Of a stretch of 64,000 bases of DNA, positions 57,501-63,500 are shown piece by piece. The translations under genes were made by a program, and so were the position numbers. The notes beneath the pieces were generated by a model. The model was given only the letters and a program-made list of their open reading frames with translations. It was not told the origin of the DNA and did not search any database. The DNA comes from Sipunculus nudus (lineage: Eukaryota; Annelida; Sipuncula; Golfingiida; Sipunculidae), in assembly GCA_026874595.1 (NCBI GenBank), contig CM049321.1:16441979-16505978 (forward strand), written 5' to 3'. Numbering within the stretch: the first letter of the stretch is position 1; each line of letters starts with the position of its first letter.

Positions 57501-60500
57501 AATGTGTGTTCATGTCACAGACTTGGTAGTATGAAGATGAATCAAGGTCTGTGAATGTGTGTTCATGTCACAGACTTGGTAGTATGAAGATGAATCAAGG
57601 TCTGTGAATGTGTGGTCATGTCACAGACTTGGTAGTATGAAGATGAATCAAGGTCTGTGAATGTGTGGTCATGTCACAGACTTGGTAGTATGAAGATGAA
57701 TCAAGGCCTGTGAATGTGTGGTCATGTCACAGACTTGGTAGTATGAAGACAAATCAAGGTCTCTGAATGTGTGGTTATGTCACAGACTTGGTAGTATGAA
57801 GATGAATCAAGGCCTGTGAATGTGTGGTCATGTCACAGACTTGGTAGTATGAAGATGAATCAAGGTCTGTGAATGTGTGGTCATGTCACACACTTGGTAG
57901 TATGAAGATGAATCAAGGCCTGTGAATGAGTGGTCATGTCACAGACTTGGTATTATGAAGACAAATCAAGGTCTCTGAATGTGTGGTTATGTCACAGACT
58001 TGGTAGTATGAAGATGAATCAAGGCCTGTGAATGTGTGGTCATGTCACAGACTTGGTAGTATGAAGACAAATCAAGGTCTCTGAATGTGTGGTTATGTCA
58101 CAGACTTGGTAGTATGAAGATGAATCAAGGCCTGTGAATGTGTGGTCATGTCATAGACTTGGTAGTATGAAGACAAATCATGGTCTCTGAATGTGTGGTT
58201 ATGTCACAGACTTGGTAGTATGAAGATGAATCCAGGCCTGTGAATGTGTGGTCATGTCACAGACTTGGTAGTATGAAGATGAATCAAGGTCTGTGAATGT
58301 GTGGTCATGTCACAGACTTGGTTGTATGAAGATGAATTAAGGTCTGTGAATGTGTGGTCATGTCACAGACTTGGTAGTATGAAGATGAATCAAGGTCTGT
58401 GAATGTGTGGTCATGTCACAGACTTGGTAGTATGAAGATGAATCAAGGTCTGTGAATGAGTGGTCATGTCACAGACTTGGTAGTATGAAGATGAATCAAG
58501 GTCTGTGAATGTGTGGTCATGTCACACATTTGGTAGTATGAAGATGAATCAAGGCCTGTGAATGAGTGGTCATGTCACAGACTTGGTATTATGAAGACAA
58601 ATCAAGGTCTCTGAATGTGTGGTTATGTCACAGACTTGGTAGTATGAAGATGAATCAAGGCCTGTGAATGTGTGGTCATGTCACAGACTTGGTAGTATGA
58701 AGATGAATCAAGGCCTGTGAATGTGTGGTCATGTCACAGACTTGAAAGTATGAAGATGAATCAAGGCCTGTGAGTGTGTGGTCATGTCACAGACTTGAGA
58801 GTATGAAGATGAATCAAGGTCTGTGAATGTTTGGTCATGTCACAGACTTGGTAGTATGAAGATGAATCAAGGTCTGTGAATGTGTGGTCATGTCACAGAC
58901 CTGGTAGTATGAAGATGATTCAAGGTCTGTGAATGTGTGGTCATGTCACACACTTGGTAGTATTAAGAATCAAGGTCTGTGAATGTGTGGTCCTGTCACA
59001 GACTTGGCAGTATGAAGATGAATCAAGGTCTGTGAATTGGTAGTCATGTCACACACTTGGTATAATGAAGATGAATCAAGGTTTTTGAATGTGTGGTCAT
59101 GTCACAGACTTGATAGTATGAAGATGAATCAAGGTCTGTGAATGTGTGGTCATGTCACACACTTGGTATTATGAAGATGAATCAAGGTTTTTGAATGTGT
59201 GGTAATGTCACAGACTTGATAGTATGAAGATGAATCAAGGTCTGTGAATGTGTGGTCATGTCACAGACTTGGTAGTATGAAGATGAATCAAGGTCTGTGA
59301 ATGTGTGGTGATGTCACAGACTTGGTAGTTTGAAGATGAATCAAGGTCTGTGAATTTGTGGTGATGTCACAGACTTGGTAGTATGAAGATGCTGCAGACT
59401 CATGGGTATCTTACCTCCTTCTGATAGATCTTGTAAACTGGAGTGTAGCATCATCTCAATCAGCCTCCGTATCAATTCTTCCTTGCCTCTCAGCATCTCA
59501 TTAGTATCGCTGGTGTAGCTGATAGCTGCTAGTACCTGGTCACGTTCCTACCAATAAGAAGACAGCATTTCACTGAACAACCAATGAGATAACAGTATTA
59601 CTCATAATGACCAATCAGAGCACAGATACTGAACAGCAAATCATATATAGTACTTGGCTGGATGGTCAATCAGAAAGCAGTATTTCATATTTCATATATT
59701 TCATGCATTTCATATATTTTACTGACCAATCAAGAAATAACATCTGCAAATAGGTCTAATCACTGTCAGAAGGCTACAAAGGGCTAGTATAATTTCAACA
59801 GATCAAACATTCTAGACTTTTTCATGGTTCTAATGTAATTTTTAAAATATTCAGGGGCTCACCTGACAAGATGTGATACAATGTAAACATTTGTAGAAAA
59901 ATTTTAAATGGAGCCACATATGATCAGTACAATGTTTGCAAATGCATAAACAATTGCGCTGAGCATTAGCAAGTTATTTCATATGTTTCTATGATGTGCC
60001 TTTTTGGAATTCAATATGCAGGTCATAAAGCTGTTGTTTATACATCATTATATGTTCAGTATATTTCTAAATATTCCTAAACAAGTAAACATAAAACAGA
60101 ATTTCATTTCATTTATCTATGACCATCTGTAATAAAATTACTTGTTTCACATTTTATGAATTTATAAAGAATTTTGGAAGTCAACAAACCCTGCTACATA
60201 CAAGTCAGGTTTTTGAGTGTTTGGACTTCAGTGATAGCTCCTTAAAGGGGCCTTGCAAACTTTGGGTGTTGCTATAAATAGATGAACGGCCATAAAATGG
60301 GAATCTACTGTATGTATGTAAAGCCATGCACTAAAAAATGTAGATCACACACAAACCTGTTTACTAGCAAGGAAAGAATATATAAAGAAGAAATAAGATA
60401 ACACAAAAGGGATTATAACATAGTTTACCTGAACTAAAACACAACCAAATGTTTTAAAGCAAGCTATTCACCTGCCATATCTATAGAATTAATGTGATTT

Positions 60501-63500
60501 CTAACTTATGCAGCAAACATATTGAACTGTAGGTGATTCCAGCTAAGACAGGTTCTGAAAATTCCTCTGTGATGGATGCATGACCTTGTTCATCTACAAG
60601 CAGTTGTTTATAGGTACAATGGGTACATGCACCTATGTTGACAAACAAACAACTAGAATATCAGCAGAAGCTGACAAAAGCCCTCAGCCAAAAGAACAGT
60701 GTTTAGAGGTGGTAACAGTAACAAGTACTAAATATCTGTTCTCACATGGATATATATCTGTACATGTCTCAGTTATAAATTTAAAATGGAGAGCTATGTA
60801 CCATGATTCATAACAATCCACCAAATGCTTCCTGAAATATAAGCTTCTAAGTTTTATTCTATTATATAAGCTCTGTGACCTTGAAAAGTAGGTAAAGGTC
60901 ACCCATCTTCGAACTTGACCGAGATTTTGTCCATATACATCTTCACCAAAGAAATAAAATTCCTATTGTGAATCATTTAAGAGATATCCCGCTCACAAGG
61001 ACAAAGTTGAAAAATCCAAGAAAAATTCATTAAAAATCAGAAATTGTAGGTGGTGCCTCCAAACTCGTGCAGCAGTTACAGACCATCAGTCTCTATGATC
61101 ATAGTAAGTACTGTGAAAATCCACCAAATGGTTCCTGAGAAATAAGCTTCTAAATGTTTTTTCTATAATCAGCTCTAAAACGTAGAGAAATAGGTCAAGG
61201 TCACCCATCTTCAAACTTGAAAAGATTTTGTCAATATACATCTTCACCGAAAAAATAATATTCCTACGGTGAATCCTTTTAGAGATATCCCGTTCACAAG
61301 CCCAAAGTTGAAAAATCTGATAAAAATTAAATAAAAATCAGAAATTGTAGGTGGCGCCATCAAACTTGTGTAGCAGGTACAGACTATCAGTCCCAATAAT
61401 CATAGTAAGTTTTGTGAAAATCCACCAAATGGTTACTGAGTAATAAGCATCTAAGTGTTTTTCTATAATCAGCTCTAAAATGTAGAAAAATAAGTCAAGG
61501 TCACCCATCTTCAAACTTGACCGAGATTTTGTCGATATACATCTTTACCGAGGAAATAAAATTCTGACGGTGAATCCTTTTCAAGATATCCCGCTCACAA
61601 GGTAAAAGTTAACGGACGCCGGACGGACGGACGGACGGACGGACGGACGGACAGCTTGGGTGACGACAATAGCACATCAGCCTAAGGGCTGAGGGCTAAA
61701 AATTGAAGGTGGATAGTTGCATATGTGCAGAACTTTAAAGTACTTTACTTTGAAAAATGCCATTCACAAAACACTGGTTCATCTGACTTGCTACAAGATA
61801 CGCTTTTTAATGTGTTAGGATTATTTTGGTGTCCCCATACTTTTTATAATCACAGGGATATAAACAAATAAAACAGCCTGTGAGCCATAGGATCAGAATT
61901 TTTGCTTATTTTAATGAAAGGTGAAGGGGTTATCTTTAGTTAAGTATAGTATAGGCCCCTTAATAGATGAATATATATCAGAATAGGTTTCTTTAAGTTG
62001 CTCACCTTCCAAGCGTTTTGATCGGATCCCTCCACTCCCGTCCACATCAACGTGAACACAATTATCAGCAGATTCTGACACAACTCCTCTGACACCTCCC
62101 TCTCGTCCTTACTCAACCAACGTCCAAGTCCCAACTTTTCCAAAGCATTTGAGACATTTTCTTCCTTCAGTGGAGAAGAGCCCCTGGAGTCTCGAGATTC
62201 TGACATACTGCGCTCTCTGTCAGCAGCTCTAGGGTTATCACCTTCGGTACTTAATTCTAAGCTAGATGGCTGTGTTGCGTTTGTCTGTTTAGCCGTTCCT
62301 GCCTGAGTTAAGTCCTCGGCGCTCGTGCTTGAACTGCGGCTGTTTGGGAAGACTTCTAAGTCTGAAGAGTTTGGATCCTCGAATAACCCTGCTTTATTGA
62401 ACTGTGGGGATGTGGCATTCAGCGACCCGTTTATGGTATCGTTTTCTGATTCGTGAGGTGACGGTGAGCCTGATTTGATCCCGTCTAAATCCATCAAGTT
62501 ATTCAAACTACCTCTGGTTTCCGTGGGAGACTTGTCCACTGGGGACATCATTTCACTCCCAGAGTCTCTCCTATCCACTATAAGAGGCAGGTTTCCAGAC
62601 CAAGACCTTCGTTTTACATCTGGTTTCGGCCTTAGTATAAAAAGTCTGGCTAAAATTTCTTGCCACCCAACTTGCTTTGTTATCACTTTGGCAGAGTTTG
62701 GCTTGGAAAACAGCAAAGACAACACCTGAAAGGTATGAAAGAAAATTAAATTATTTAAATAAAACCAAAGCATACGTTCATATATAACACTCATTAAAAT
62801 ATCGCATAGAAAACAGAGGACGAGATAACGTCTGACAGGATTGATCATGCTGGTGCAGTCAGCGCCACCTACATTAAAAATGTCTGGTGTTTCCCAAGAA
62901 TTTAATACATAATTCAGCATGATTTAGCTGTGTATTACATTTCATCAAAAAGAATCTACCACCTATTTAAATGGTCATGCTTCATTTAGTAGGCTCTATT
63001 TTTTATTATTTCAGGGGCAATCAATTTTTTCAAATAACTTAGCATTTCAGCCATACAACAATTTGATAATAATCAAATAAAACATAAAACTTGTAACCCT
63101 TTGACTGATATCATTTAAAATTTTGCAAAATCAAGTGTCCAAATAATCAAGAATTCAGTGTACTAAAACAACAATGCATCCCAATCAAAGGATTAGTGAT
63201 TCTTTCGGACTCGGATGTACTACCTGTGTACAAGTTTAACAATAGTTTCCTACTGTCTTTAATACAAAATACAAACATTTTAAATACCAGACAATGTAAA
63301 ACCTTTATGTACCAGTTAGAAAAAGTGCAACAACATGTATAAAACTAATTGCTACAAATTTATAAACTAAAGGAATTCTTACAGTTTAGTATTTGATACT
63401 ACTACTTATTTCCTCTTTTAAGAAAATGGTTAAACATAATATAGTGTCACAAAATATAAATTAAAAATTTAATATTACGCAAGACATTTAAATTAAATGT

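Larger units (their letters stand above)
4564..59390. repeat. 53-bp satellite array, about 1034 copies (54.8 kb)
   Basis: Head-to-tail array, one orientation throughout, no interruption by other sequence. Consensus landmarks per monomer: CAAGGTCTGTGAATG, the loop TGTGGT, CATGTCACAGACTTG, then a 17-base spacer ending GATGAAT. The 53-bp period was counted directly (for example GATGAAT at 4801 and 4854). Variants recur in linked sets: the GACAAATC/TCTCTGAA/GGTTATG type, GGCCTGTGAA, GAGTGGTC, GGGTAGTC, ACACACTTGG, TTGAGAGTATG, GAATTAAGG. Fifty-three is not divisible by 3, and both strands have stops in each monomer, so it is not coding. Copy number is length divided by 53. Confidence 0.98.
3804..59414 (-). 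other. 55.6-kb satellite-filled intron
   Basis: Bounded by donor GTAAGA (59409-59414) and acceptor TTTTCAG (3804-3810), joining a phase 1 codon. On the acceptor side, about 760 bp are not satellite: AT-rich sequence 3811-4160 with no recognisable feature, then a dispersed repeat 4160-4440, then unique sequence to 4563. On the donor side only 24 bp separate the exon from the array. The splice partners are inferred from phase and homology, not from transcript data. Confidence 0.8.
59548..62005 (-). other. Intron with CCAAT-rich stretch and 302-bp tandem repeat
   Basis: 2458 bp. Content in order: diverged CCAATCAG copies (59549-59740), AT-rich sequence without recognisable content (about 59740-60790), the 302-bp repeat and (GGAC)n tract (60790-61700), then 61700-62005 with nothing recognisable. 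Opposed open frames at 60580-60902 overlap each other and have no domain match by eye. Confidence 0.75.

Noticed and set aside
4564-59390. Array as a CRISPR or a repeat-protein gene
   Set aside because: There are no unique spacers between repeats, and 53 is not a multiple of 3; stops (TAG, TGA) occur in every monomer on both strands.
4564-59390. Functional centromere
   Set aside because: Dyad-rich satellites can be centromeric, but this one is inside a gene whose exons remain in phase. Nothing in the sequence shows centromere identity.
4564-59390. TCAAGGTC in each monomer as an ERR/SF-1 binding site
   Set aside because: The monomer reads TCAAGGTCT, with the last base of the known site wrong, and the commonest variant (TCAAGGCCT) breaks it further.
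60580-60902. Two overlapping short open frames on opposite strands
   Set aside because: Intronic, no recognisable domain, and partly inside the 302-bp repeat.
61940-62920. 326-residue open frame taken as a whole gene
   Set aside because: Only 62006-62725 is exon. The ends beyond the CAG acceptor and the GTGAGC donor are intron read-through, and the neighbouring exons join in phase at those sites.
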